Positions 26,771 to 34,944 of a stretch of 64,000 nucleotides of DNA are shown piece after piece (within the stretch, counting starts at the first letter, position 1; every line of letters starts with the position of its first letter). This DNA comes from Porphyromonadaceae bacterium UBA7176 (GTDB lineage: Bacteria > Bacteroidota > Bacteroidia > Bacteroidales > Muribaculaceae): positions 1 to 64,000 of the forward strand of contig DKVO01000021.1 of the NCBI GenBank assembly GCA_002491245.1, read 5' to 3'. Position numbers and translations under genes: made by a program. The notes beneath the pieces were generated by a model. It made no database searches, was not told where the DNA came from, and saw only the letters and a list, made by a program, of their open reading frames with translations.

Positions 26771-27517
26771 ATGAAACTACTCGAAGGAAAAACCGCCCTC
26801 GTCACCGGCGCGGCCCGCGGCATCGGCAAAGCCCTTGCCCTCCGTTTCGCCCAAGAGGGTGCAAATATTGCCTTTACCGATCTCGTGATCGACGAGAACG
26901 GCAAAGCTACCGAATCTGAAATAGCCGCCTGCGGCGTGAAATGCAAAGGATACGCATCGAACGCTGCCGACTTCGCCCAGACCGAAGAAGTCGTGAAGCA
27001 GGTTGTGGCCGACTTCGGACGCATCGACATTCTCGTCAACAACGCCGGCATCACCAAGGACGGACTCATGATGCGCATGACCGAATCGCAGTGGGACGCC
27101 GTAATAGCCGTCAACCTCAAGAGCGCATTCAACTTCATCCACGCCGTACTGCCCATCATGATGCGCCAGCGTGCAGGCTCTATCATCAACATGGCATCGG
27201 TAGTAGGTGTGCATGGCAACGCAGGCCAGTCGAACTACGCAGCGTCGAAGGCCGGTCTCATCGCTCTCGCAAAGAGCATAGCCCAGGAAGTAGGCTCGCG
27301 TGGAATACGCGCCAACGCTATCGCTCCCGGATTTATCGAGACTGCAATGACCGCAGCCTTGCCCGACAACGTGCGTGAAGAGTGGTCCAAGAAAATTCCT
27401 CTGCGCCGCGGTGGCAAAGTCGAAGACATCGCCGACGTCGCAACATTCCTCGCTTCCGACATGTCGAGCTACGTCACAGGTCAGGTTATCCAGGTCGACG
27501 GCGGCATGAACATGTAA
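26771..27517 (+). CDS. fabG: 3-oxoacyl-ACP reductase FabG
   Basis: A 248-residue short-chain dehydrogenase/reductase that reduces 3-oxoacyl-ACP with NADPH in fatty-acid elongation. It has the cofactor motif TGAARGIG (about residues 12-19), the NNAG motif, the catalytic serine in INMASVVG and the YAASK active-site pair. The C-terminal GQVIQVDGGMNM is typical of FabG. The ATG at 26771 is chosen, because an extension from the GTG-like codon at 26714 would begin inside the promoter. It is monocistronic, ending at a bidirectional terminator. Confidence 0.95.
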   Translation: MKLLEGKTALVTGAARGIGKALALRFAQEGANIAFTDLVIDENGKATESEIAACGVKCKGYASNAADFAQTEEVVKQVVADFGRIDILVNNAGITKDGLMMRMTESQWDAVIAVNLKSAFNFIHAVLPIMMRQRAGSIINMASVVGVHGNAGQSNYAASKAGLIALAKSIAQEVGSRGIRANAIAPGFIETAMTAALPDNVREEWSKKIPLRRGGKVEDIADVATFLASDMSSYVTGQVIQVDGGMNM

Positions 27518-27540
27518 TAAGACGAAAAACAACAGCACAG

Positions 27541-27574
27541 CAAGGGCCGGCGGTTCAAATCCTGCCGGCCCTTG
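27541..27574. terminator. Bidirectional terminator between fabG and lytT
   Basis: An 11-bp perfect stem, CAAGGGCCGGC (27541-27551) and GCCGGCCCTTG (27564-27574), with a 12-base loop, between two convergent genes. Confidence 0.8.
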
Positions 27575-27600
27575 ATATATCTGATCGAGGCACAAGAAGG

Positions 27601-28305
27601 CTAACCCTCTATCCTCTCCATAAAAGCCTTGCGGTTGCTGTCCGACACCGGTATGGCACGGCCGCCCATTATGATGCAGTTGCGCTCCACAACCCTCACC
27701 TTGTCGATATTGACTATGAACGAACGGTGCACACGCATGAATTTATCGGAAGGAAGGCCATCCTCGAGACTCTTGATGCTCATAAGCGACAGGATAGCTT
27801 TGCTTTCGCCAGCAACAAATATCTTCACATAATCCTTAAGCCCCTCAATATACTCGATATCGCCAAACGGGATACGCAGCAAACGGTACTCGCTCTTCAC
27901 CAATAGGTGACCGCCTGGCTGGATACGGCTCTCCTCTGCCGGCATCATATCGCGCTGCGCACGCATAGCCGACTCCAGGAACTCCTCGTAGCTCACCGGT
28001 TTGAGAAGATAGTCGAGCGCATCGACACGGAAACCCTCCACCGCATGGTCGGAATATGCTGTCGTAAAGACAACCTTTACCGACTGCGGTATCATACGGG
28101 CAAGCTCGAGACCGGTGATTCGCGGCATCTTGATGTCGAGATACATCAGGTCTACAGGATGGCCCTTCATCAGTTCGAGAGCTTCCTCGGCGCTATGGGC
28201 CTCTCCTACAAGATGCAGGAACGGAGTCCGCTCAACATACGACCGTATGAGCGCGGCTGCAAGGGGTTCGTCGTCTACAACGATGGTTTCGATAACGGTA
28301 GTCAT
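27601..28305 (-). CDS. LytTR-family response regulator (LytT type)
   Basis: A 234-residue response regulator. The receiver domain (about 1-118) has the phospho-acceptor aspartate in MYLDIKMPRITG, near residue 56. It is followed by a LytTR DNA-binding domain (about 135-232), recognised by IEYIEGLKDYVKI and the late FMRVHRSFIVNIDKV. It is co-transcribed with, and overlaps by four bases, the membrane sensor kinase upstream, so they form a LytS/LytT pair. Targets are not shown by the sequence. An inverted repeat upstream of the kinase gene may be a binding site. Confidence 0.93.
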   Translation of the reverse strand: MTTVIETIVVDDEPLAAALIRSYVERTPFLHLVGEAHSAEEALELMKGHPVDLMYLDIKMPRITGLELARMIPQSVKVVFTTAYSDHAVEGFRVDALDYLLKPVSYEEFLESAMRAQRDMMPAEESRIQPGGHLLVKSEYRLLRIPFGDIEYIEGLKDYVKIFVAGESKAILSLMSIKSLEDGLPSDKFMRVHRSFIVNIDKVRVVERNCIIMGGRAIPVSDSNRKAFMERIEG

Positions 28306-29381
28306 AGCGGTATACGTAAAACTGTACGGTAAATATGGCCGTCGGAAGTAGTCGTCAGCGACGCACGGCCCGAATATATCAACGCCAACCGACGGCGAAG
28401 ATTGGCAAGCCCGATACCCGACGAACGGCGTTTTGACTCAGGACGCGCCGGGCTATAGGCATTCGACGTCGAACATACTATCGACTTGTCCTCATAATGT
28501 ATGTCGAGCGAGATCGGAGTATCGTCCGGAGCATCGACTCCATATTTAAATGCATTCTCCACCAACGGTATGAACAGAAGCGGAGGCACGCATTCACCCT
28601 CATGGCCCTCTATATTGATATTAAGGTCGGCCTGGCGTCCCGACAGTCGCAGACGCATCAGCGTCACATAATCTTCGATAAACTCGACCTCTCGACCGAG
28701 CGGCACTCGCGGTTCGTCTTCATATAGCATATACCTCAGCAAAGCCGACAGACGATGAACCGCACCCTGGGCCTTGTCGGGAGCCACCGAAATCAAGGCA
28801 TAGATCGTATTGAGCGTATTGAAAAGGAAATGAGGGTTGAGCTGACTCTTCAGATTATCGAGTTCAGTTGCCCGTTGACTCAATATCAGTTCCTGCCGCT
28901 GATGCTGTATCTCCTTCCACTTCAACGAAAGCCGCAGGGCCATCGCAAGCGAGATAGTCAGCACAAGCATCACTACATCTCGGAGATAGAAAGAGGTAGT
29001 CCGCAATATAGCATGCCATTTATCGGGTTCAGGGTAGCGCGACGGCCGGGGATTATTGAAAGTCAGCCGCGTCACAAGGTCACACAATAGGACACCCAGC
29101 ACTATCAGCACCAGATTTATAGCGATAAACCACCCAATGCGTCGACGGCCTCCCGACGGCACAAGAGTACGGTCTATGACCAGCAGATAATTGAGATAAA
29201 AGACCGATATATACACCAGCGTCTTTATATAGAAACCGGGATACATGAGATACCATCTGTGGTGAGGCATCGCTATCGCCATCATCACCTCAGGCAATAC
29301 AAATAGTATGAGCAAAAAAATCAAATGCGAAGCAGTCCCGGCAAAGCGGCCGCGGCTCCGTGTCGATAAGTTCTCTGACAT
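28302..29381 (-). CDS. LytS-type membrane sensor histidine kinase
   Basis: A 359-residue His_kinase-family sensor. The ATG at 29381 follows a -7 element by 19 bases. Four transmembrane helices occupy about residues 18-150 (HLIFLLILFVLPEVMM, TLVYISVFYLNYLLV, IAINLVLIVLGVLL, VVMLVLTISLAMAL). The H-box is NPHFLFNTLNT, with the phosphorylated histidine near residue 188. A degenerate ATPase domain follows, with VENAFKYG and SGIGLANLRRRL. There is no separate periplasmic domain, so the membrane part probably senses the signal. It overlaps the LytTR regulator downstream. Confidence 0.92.
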   Translation of the reverse strand: MSENLSTRSRGRFAGTASHLIFLLILFVLPEVMMAIAMPHHRWYLMYPGFYIKTLVYISVFYLNYLLVIDRTLVPSGGRRRIGWFIAINLVLIVLGVLLCDLVTRLTFNNPRPSRYPEPDKWHAILRTTSFYLRDVVMLVLTISLAMALRLSLKWKEIQHQRQELILSQRATELDNLKSQLNPHFLFNTLNTIYALISVAPDKAQGAVHRLSALLRYMLYEDEPRVPLGREVEFIEDYVTLMRLRLSGRQADLNINIEGHEGECVPPLLFIPLVENAFKYGVDAPDDTPISLDIHYEDKSIVCSTSNAYSPARPESKRRSSGIGLANLRRRLALIYSGRASLTTTSDGHIYRTVLRIPL

Positions 29382-29400
29382 AGTAACAGCATCTTTTTTG

Positions 29401-29408
29401 CAAAAGTA
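29401..29408 (-). promoter_or_regulatory. -7 element for lytS-lytT
   Basis: TACTTTTG on the minus strand, 20 bases before the ATG. No TTTG at the -33 position. Confidence 0.55.
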
Positions 29409-29427
29409 CATATAAATACTATACTGA

Positions 29428-29467
29428 TGGTAGACATAATCGACAAGTTGGCTTATTGTGTCTACCA
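29428..29467. promoter_or_regulatory. Inverted repeat upstream of lytS (operator candidate)
   Basis: Arms TGGTAGACATAAT (29428-29440) and ATTGTGTCTACCA (29455-29467), one mismatch over 13 bp, with a 14-base spacer. It lies just upstream of the lytS -7 element, between lytS and the divergent outer-membrane protein gene. Confidence 0.45.
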
Positions 29468-29551
29468 CACCCACAAATTTAGTGATTATCCGACGAACAA
29501 AAAATACCGGCGGTCCGTTTTATTGAATATGATTGATAAAGGAGTATGATC

Positions 29552-30202
29552 ATGACACGGAAACTGTTTTTCCCCATCATTTTAAGCGCAGCCGCCATCA
29601 CTGCGGCAGCCCAGGAGCCACCGGTAACATTCGGCGTACGCCTGGGCATGGATATAACACTGCCGGGTGGAACATCCGACACCTACAATACCGGTGCCGG
29701 CTTTTCGCTCGGAGGCGTGGCGAAAATCAGTCTTCCAAAACACTTCCACTTCGAGCCCGGGCTATACTTTTCCTACACCGCTATGTCGGCCGATAATCCT
29801 TTCGTGTCCGACGACGGCTACCTCTATCAGGGAGCAGCAAAATACTGGGGGCTCAAGATTCCTCTGATGGTCGGCTACGACTTCGACGTAGCTCCGAAAT
29901 GGGTAATGTCGGTCGCTACAGGGCCTTACATCAACCTGAACCTCTATGCCCGTCAGCAACTGTCGCCCAACCTCGCCGCTCCCGATCCATTGCCCGACAG
30001 GAAAGTGAGCCTCTTCGGCAACGGTTGGAAACGTTTCGACGCCGGATGGGCTATCAAGCTGAGTGTGACATTCGCAAAAAGCTATTACGTAGGGCTCACG
30101 ACCGGAGTCGCATTCACTCCTTTGGCGAGCTACGGAAACCGCGACAACAAAATCAAGATATACCGCCACACCATAGCCATATCGCTCGGCTACAACTTCT
30201 GA
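29552..30202 (+). CDS. Outer-membrane beta-barrel protein (PorT-like)
   Basis: A 216-residue exported protein. The ATG at 29552 is preferred over one at 29546, because AAAGGAG at 29538-29544 is then correctly spaced. A signal peptide (MTRKLFFPIILSAAAITAAAQ) is followed by alternating amphipathic strands (FGVRLGMDI, HFHFEPGLYFSYT, YWGLKIPLMVGYDF, YVGLTTGVAF) and a C-terminal IAISLGYNF that ends in phenylalanine. This is the pattern of small outer-membrane beta-barrels of the PorT family. No ligand or partner can be read. It is divergent from the LytS/LytT operon, with a shared 170-base upstream region, so regulation by that system is possible. Confidence 0.82.
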   Translation: MTRKLFFPIILSAAAITAAAQEPPVTFGVRLGMDITLPGGTSDTYNTGAGFSLGGVAKISLPKHFHFEPGLYFSYTAMSADNPFVSDDGYLYQGAAKYWGLKIPLMVGYDFDVAPKWVMSVATGPYINLNLYARQQLSPNLAAPDPLPDRKVSLFGNGWKRFDAGWAIKLSVTFAKSYYVGLTTGVAFTPLASYGNRDNKIKIYRHTIAISLGYNF

Positions 30203-30264
30203 CTCCGCTGGCGCGGATAAAGTGGATAAAGCTCCAAATCTTCGCTTTTTTGACGTTTTTTTCG

Positions 30265-30272
30265 TAATTTTG
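30265..30272 (+). promoter_or_regulatory. -7 element for rfbD-prfC
   Basis: TAATTTTG, 19 bases before the rfbD ATG. No good -33 element at the usual spacing. Confidence 0.55.
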
Positions 30273-30291
30273 CATCCGCAAATCAAAAAGC

Positions 30292-31158
30292 ATGAAGATA
30301 CTCCTTACCGGAAGCAACGGCCAGCTTGGCCGCGAATTGCGACGGGCGCTCGACATCAAAGCGCCCGGAGATGCCGTCTATACCGATATCGAAGACCTCG
30401 ACCTCACCGATAAAACGGCCGTCGCCACTTTTTTACGCACCGGCGACTTCAGTCATGTGATAAACTGCGCCGCATACAATGCAGTCGACCGTGCCGAAGA
30501 AGAAAAAAGACAATGCGCGGCCGCAAACATCGACGCCGTGTCGAACCTCGGTCTGCTCGCCGACGAGCTCGGGTTCAAAATCATTCACATCTCCACAGAC
30601 TATGTCTTCGACGGAAAGACATACCGCCCCTACCGCGAAATCGACAAACCCGAGCCCCTCTCAGTTTTCGGAGTCACAAAGCGCAAAGGAGAGACTGCTC
30701 TGCTCGGCCTCGCTCCCGAAAGCATGATAATACGTCCGGGATGGTTATACTCTCCATATCCCGGCAACTTTGTCACAACAATATTGAACCTCGCATCATC
30801 GGGAGCACCGATGCGCATCGTCGCCGACAGGATAGGCTCACCCACATACTCTGCCGACCTCGCCGACGCAATAACAGACATCATCCTCTCGGGCCATTGG
30901 TCGCCTGGCATCTTCAACTATGCCGGCGAAGGAGCCGCGTCATGGTACGACATGGCTGTCGCAACGCTCGAATACGCCGGCATGTCCGACCTCGCCGCTA
31001 AGATAGTCCCCGTTTCATCGGCCGACTACCACGGTGCCGCCACTCGCCCATACTACACCGTCCTCGACAAATCTAAAATAAAAGCTACATACGGTATCGA
31101 TATTCCGCACTGGCTCAATTCTCTGCGCCGCTGCATCGACCGCATCAACAAACAATAA
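30292..31158 (+). CDS. rfbD: dTDP-4-dehydrorhamnose reductase RfbD
   Basis: A 288-residue extended SDR enzyme that performs the last step of dTDP-L-rhamnose synthesis. It has the NAD(P)-binding GSNGQLGREL motif (about residues 7-16), NCAAYNAVDRAE, the STDYVFDG stretch with the catalytic tyrosine and downstream lysine (VTKRKGE), and the RPGWLYSP segment typical of RfbD. The rfbA, rfbB and rfbC genes are not in the window. The prfC gene begins three bases later, so the two are co-transcribed. Confidence 0.94.
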   Translation: MKILLTGSNGQLGRELRRALDIKAPGDAVYTDIEDLDLTDKTAVATFLRTGDFSHVINCAAYNAVDRAEEEKRQCAAANIDAVSNLGLLADELGFKIIHISTDYVFDGKTYRPYREIDKPEPLSVFGVTKRKGETALLGLAPESMIIRPGWLYSPYPGNFVTTILNLASSGAPMRIVADRIGSPTYSADLADAITDIILSGHWSPGIFNYAGEGAASWYDMAVATLEYAGMSDLAAKIVPVSSADYHGAATRPYYTVLDKSKIKATYGIDIPHWLNSLRRCIDRINKQ

Positions 31159-31161
31159 CCG

Positions 31162-32742
31162 ATGGCCAACATTCAGGACCAAATAAGCCGCCGGCGCACT
31201 TTCGCCATTATATCGCACCCCGATGCCGGCAAGACAACCCTAACCGAAAAATTGCTCCTCTTCGGCGGTGCGATCCACATCGCAGGTGCCGTAAAAAGCA
31301 ACAAAATAAAAAAAACAGCCACCAGCGACTGGATGGAGATCGAGAAACAGAGAGGTATATCTGTCGCAACATCGGTCATGGGATTTAACTACGGAGACTA
31401 TAAGATAAACATCCTCGACACCCCCGGCCATCAGGACTTTGCCGAAGACACCTACCGCACGCTCACCGCCGTCGACAGTGTGATCATCGTCGTCGACGTC
31501 GCAAAAGGCGTCGAAGCACAGACAAGAAAACTTATGGAAGTGTGTCGCATGAGAAACACTCCCGTAATCATATTTGTCAACAAACTCGACCGCGAGGGAC
31601 GCGACCCATTCGAAATACTCGACGAACTCGAAGCCGAACTCAAAATATCAGTACGCCCCTTGTCGTGGCCTATCAACATCGGAGCCAAGTTCAAAGGAGT
31701 GTATAACATCTACGAAAACGCTATCGACCTCTTCACTCCCGACAAACAGAAAGCGACCGAACGTGTCGAGATCGACGACGTGAACGATCCCCGTATCGAC
31801 CAAGCAGTCGGCGAACGCGACGCTGCCCAACTGCGCGACGACCTCGAACTCATCGAAGGTGTATATCCCGAGTTCGATGTCGACCGCTACCTTCAGGGCA
31901 AGCTCGCCCCCGTATTCTTTGGCTCGGCCCTCAACACCTTTGGTGTGAAAGAGCTCCTCGACTGCTTCGTCAAGATTGCGCCGTCGCCAAAACCCGTCGA
32001 AGCAATCGAGCGCACAGTAAAGCCCGACGAAGACCACTTCAGTGGCTTCGTCTTCAAGATCCATGCAAACATGGACCCCAACCACCGCAGCTGCATAGCG
32101 TTCGTCAAAGTCTGCTCAGGACGTTTCGAACGCAACGCTCCATACCGCCATATCCGCTCGGGCAAAACACTCCGCTTCGCCGCCCCCACCGCCTTCATGG
32201 CCCAGAAAAAAAGCATAGTCGACGAAGCCTTCCCCGGTGATATCGTAGGTATACCCGACACCGGCAACTTCAAAATCGGCGACACCCTCACCGAAGGCGA
32301 AGAAATACACTACAAAGGCCTGCCGAGCTTCTCGCCCGAAATGTTCATGTACATCGAGAACACCGACCCCATGAAGTCGAAACAACTCGAGAAAGGCATC
32401 CAGCAGCTGATGGACGAAGGCGTCGCCCAGCTATTCATGCACCAGTTCAACGGCCGCAAAGTAATCGGCACCGTCGGTCAGCTGCAGTTCGAGGTAATCC
32501 AGTACCGGCTGCTCCACGAGTACGGTGCACAATGCCGATGGGAACCCATGTCGATGTACAAAGCGTGCTGGATCGAGAGCGACGACCAGGCAGCCCTCGA
32601 AGCCTTCAAAAAACGCAAGCACCAGTTCATGGCCCTCGACCGCGAAGGGCGCGACGTCTTCCTGGCCGACTCGCAGTTCGTCCTCACTATGGCACAGAAC
32701 GACTTCCCAAAAATACGATTCCACTTCTCCTCCGAGTTTTGA
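31162..32742 (+). CDS. prfC: Peptide chain release factor 3 (RF3)
   Basis: A 526-residue translational GTPase that recycles RF1 and RF2 after termination. It has G1 SHPDAGKTT, the [10 protein letters not shown] switch I region, DTPGHQDF (G3) and NKLD (G4), followed by the RF3-specific domains II and III. Length and domain order are typical. It lies three bases after rfbD and 21 bases before an ATPase gene, so the ATPase-DUF4276 pair may be transcribed from the same promoter. Confidence 0.96.
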   Translation: MANIQDQISRRRTFAIISHPDAGKTTLTEKLLLFGGAIHIAGAVKSNKIKKTATSDWMEIEKQRGISVATSVMGFNYGDYKINILDTPGHQDFAEDTYRTLTAVDSVIIVVDVAKGVEAQTRKLMEVCRMRNTPVIIFVNKLDREGRDPFEILDELEAELKISVRPLSWPINIGAKFKGVYNIYENAIDLFTPDKQKATERVEIDDVNDPRIDQAVGERDAAQLRDDLELIEGVYPEFDVDRYLQGKLAPVFFGSALNTFGVKELLDCFVKIAPSPKPVEAIERTVKPDEDHFSGFVFKIHANMDPNHRSCIAFVKVCSGRFERNAPYRHIRSGKTLRFAAPTAFMAQKKSIVDEAFPGDIVGIPDTGNFKIGDTLTEGEEIHYKGLPSFSPEMFMYIENTDPMKSKQLEKGIQQLMDEGVAQLFMHQFNGRKVIGTVGQLQFEVIQYRLLHEYGAQCRWEPMSMYKACWIESDDQAALEAFKKRKHQFMALDREGRDVFLADSQFVLTMAQNDFPKIRFHFSSEF

Positions 32743-32763
32743 TAAACTCTAAAAATCGCACGC

Positions 32764-33837
32764 ATGATATTATCGTCTTTCAACTATACAACCTCTGGAT
32801 GGACCTTGTCGGAAATTAATCCGCTTAAGCCAACAAACCTCCTCGTTGGCAAAAACGCTTCCGGCAAGACCCGTACGATCAATGCATTAAAGAACGTCAC
32901 TTCTTTTTTGCAGATGAAACCTCGGGACCCGTTTCTGGAAGACGATTTTGCGGCCAAACTCACATTCACAAAGCCCGGCGACGAAACCTGGCACATGACC
33001 TACTCATTCGCTATAGCCGATAAAGAAATTATCTTCGAGAAGCTTACCGTCTGTGATGTTGATTTGCTTCAACGAAACACAACATCCTCTACCACGATAT
33101 TGAAAGGAGAGTCGATAAACCCTCCCAAAGATAAACTCGTGGCTCAGGTTCGTCGCGACAGTGTTGCATACCCCGAGTTCGAAGCCTTGATGGAATGGGC
33201 CGAAACGACAGTTATCATATCCTGCTCCAACCTCAATCCTTTCACAAATCTCAACGTTCCATCCCACTACATCAACCCCGTATCTTTGAGCGATATGGTC
33301 GAAAGCCTGTCGGAAAACGAGAAAAAAGCAGTTATCGACAACGCTCAAAAGCTCGGTTATGACCTTGAGGACATATACTCCATTCAGGCCGGCGAACTGA
33401 AATTCGTTCTCGTCAAAGAAAAAGATCTCAAGACCGACATTATCGATTTCAAATTATCGAGCGGCATGTTGCGTGTATTGTATCTGCTGTGCTTCATGAG
33501 CTATATGAAGCAACATGATAAATACAGCCTGCTGCTCATCGACGATTTGGGCGAAGGCCTCGACTACAGACGTGCCACCCTGCTCGGTAAGATAATTTTC
33601 GACGACTGCACACAAAATGGCGTGCAACTGATCGCAAGCTCCAACGATTCGTTCCTTATGGATGTGGTCGACATCTCCGACTGGCAGATTTTGAGGCGTG
33701 AAAGTTCAAATATAAAGACGCTGAACGAAACAAACTCTCCCGACTTGTTCGACGGGTTCAGAATGACCGGACTGAGCAATTTCGACTTGTTCTCTTCCGA
33801 CTTCATCGATACTTTTCTTGCCCAGAACAAGAAATGA
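32764..33837 (+). CDS. ABC-type AAA ATPase of a two-gene cassette (defence candidate)
   Basis: A 357-residue P-loop ATPase of the AAA15/AAA21 (OLD/Rad50-like) type. It has Walker A GKNASGKT (about residues 29-36), an ABC-type signature LSSGMLR (about 235) and Walker B LLLIDDLGEGLD (about 258-269), followed by IASSND in the H-loop position. There is no long coiled coil and no fused TOPRIM domain. The effector is instead the next gene, which overlaps by four bases (ATGA). This two-gene layout is shared by RloA/RloB-like and PARIS-type anti-phage systems (family knowledge). The pair is visibly more A+T-rich than prfC before it, consistent with acquisition. Function is inferred. Confidence 0.85.
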   Translation: MILSSFNYTTSGWTLSEINPLKPTNLLVGKNASGKTRTINALKNVTSFLQMKPRDPFLEDDFAAKLTFTKPGDETWHMTYSFAIADKEIIFEKLTVCDVDLLQRNTTSSTTILKGESINPPKDKLVAQVRRDSVAYPEFEALMEWAETTVIISCSNLNPFTNLNVPSHYINPVSLSDMVESLSENEKKAVIDNAQKLGYDLEDIYSIQAGELKFVLVKEKDLKTDIIDFKLSSGMLRVLYLLCFMSYMKQHDKYSLLLIDDLGEGLDYRRATLLGKIIFDDCTQNGVQLIASSNDSFLMDVVDISDWQILRRESSNIKTLNETNSPDLFDGFRMTGLSNFDLFSSDFIDTFLAQNKK

Positions 33838-34574
33838 AATACGCTGTATACGTCGAAGGGCAGTCTGAAATGCTCTTTGTAGCAGATATCCTCCAAAAAT
33901 ATTCTGATTACGACCCCGTAAAATGCGGCTTTCACTGCATCAACCTCAACGCCGATATCCAGAAAGAAGTATCATATCCCATTCAGGGCGACAGACACTC
34001 TGAGAACTTCTATCAGATCATAAACGTAAACAACGACAATCTTGTCGCCTCCCGTATCAAGAAAGATAGCCCTGGACTTATCGCCCAAGGCTTCGACGTA
34101 ATTTTAGGACTGAGAGACGTCTACGGAGACACTTATAAGAGAGTCACAAAAAACCAGCGAATAATCAGCCGTCAGGCAATAGAAGCCATCCACAAGGCTC
34201 AGTCCGCAGCAATCGGCATTACCGGACACGACTGCCGTCTGCATTTCGCAATAATGGAGTATGAGGCATGGATGTTGGCACTGATTGAGCCTTTCGCATC
34301 GCACAACGGCATCGACATTGACTCTATCGATTTACCTCAGGGCTTCGATATCACATGCGACTTCGAGCAAATGGTATATCATCCCTTCCCAGTAGTCCGG
34401 AAAATATTTAATGCCTGTGGAGAGGACTATCATAAACATGGCAAGGAATCATATTCGTTCCTTGCCACATTATCTGTCGCCGACTACGAAGCTCTGCGAC
34501 TTTCAGGTCGTTGTCCGTCCTTTTCAAAGTTCATCGACAGTCTTCTGGGCGGACAATGCCCCGATTTACCATAA
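33834..34574 (+). CDS. DUF4276/RloB-like TOPRIM-type protein, partner of the ATPase
   Basis: A 246-residue protein resembling DUF4276/RloB. It opens with YVEGQSEMLFVADIL, the TOPRIM-like motif holding the conserved glutamate. It continues with GLRDVYGD, in the place of the DxD-type acidic motif, and has IMEYEAWMLAL, matching the family's E-x-EAW block. In related two-gene systems the TOPRIM-like partner is a nuclease effector released or activated by the ATPase (family knowledge). Its start overlaps the ATPase stop by four bases, so the two are translationally coupled. Nuclease activity and phage defence are inferences. Confidence 0.8.
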   Translation: MKYAVYVEGQSEMLFVADILQKYSDYDPVKCGFHCINLNADIQKEVSYPIQGDRHSENFYQIINVNNDNLVASRIKKDSPGLIAQGFDVILGLRDVYGDTYKRVTKNQRIISRQAIEAIHKAQSAAIGITGHDCRLHFAIMEYEAWMLALIEPFASHNGIDIDSIDLPQGFDITCDFEQMVYHPFPVVRKIFNACGEDYHKHGKESYSFLATLSVADYEALRLSGRCPSFSKFIDSLLGGQCPDLP

Positions 34575-34579
34575 TAGCC

Positions 34580-34936
34580 TCACTCGAACAACGGCCTTAC
34601 AAACTCAGGTATCTCAATATCCTCCGTTTTGATTGTTCTCAGCAACTGAAGTCCATCATCGCTCAATGCAAAATACATCTGACGGCGGTCGCTGTCACCC
34701 ATTGAGCGCAACACAAGCCCCTTTTTTTCCAACGACCTGAGCACTTTCGACATATTCGATGGTGTCAAGCCTACATTATCCGATATCTTCGATGCCGTGA
34801 GCCTATCCTCACTTATGCAGCATAGCGCCATCGCCTCGTTGGGCGAAACACCATAGCGCCTTTGCAGCTGAGCCTCGAGATCTGCCATCGCCAGTATCAG
34901 CTCTCGCATCACACATATCGATTTTATTTTTTTCAT
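34580..34936 (-). CDS. MarR-family transcriptional regulator
   Basis: A 118-residue winged-helix regulator. The ATG at 34936 is used, since the open frame upstream lies inside the flavoprotein gene. The helix-turn-helix is LTASKISDNVGLTPSNMSKVLRSLEKKGLV (about residues 48-77; recognition helix near SNMSKVLRSLE), followed by the wing RSMGDSDRRQMYFAL. A Cys-Cys pair (ALCCIS) lies just before it and could sense thiols or persulfides. It sits eight bases after the CoA-disulfide-reductase-like gene on the same strand, so it may control that gene. Confidence 0.85.
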   Translation of the reverse strand: MKKIKSICVMRELILAMADLEAQLQRRYGVSPNEAMALCCISEDRLTASKISDNVGLTPSNMSKVLRSLEKKGLVLRSMGDSDRRQMYFALSDDGLQLLRTIKTEDIEIPEFVRPLFE

Positions 34937-34944
34937 AAACAGTT

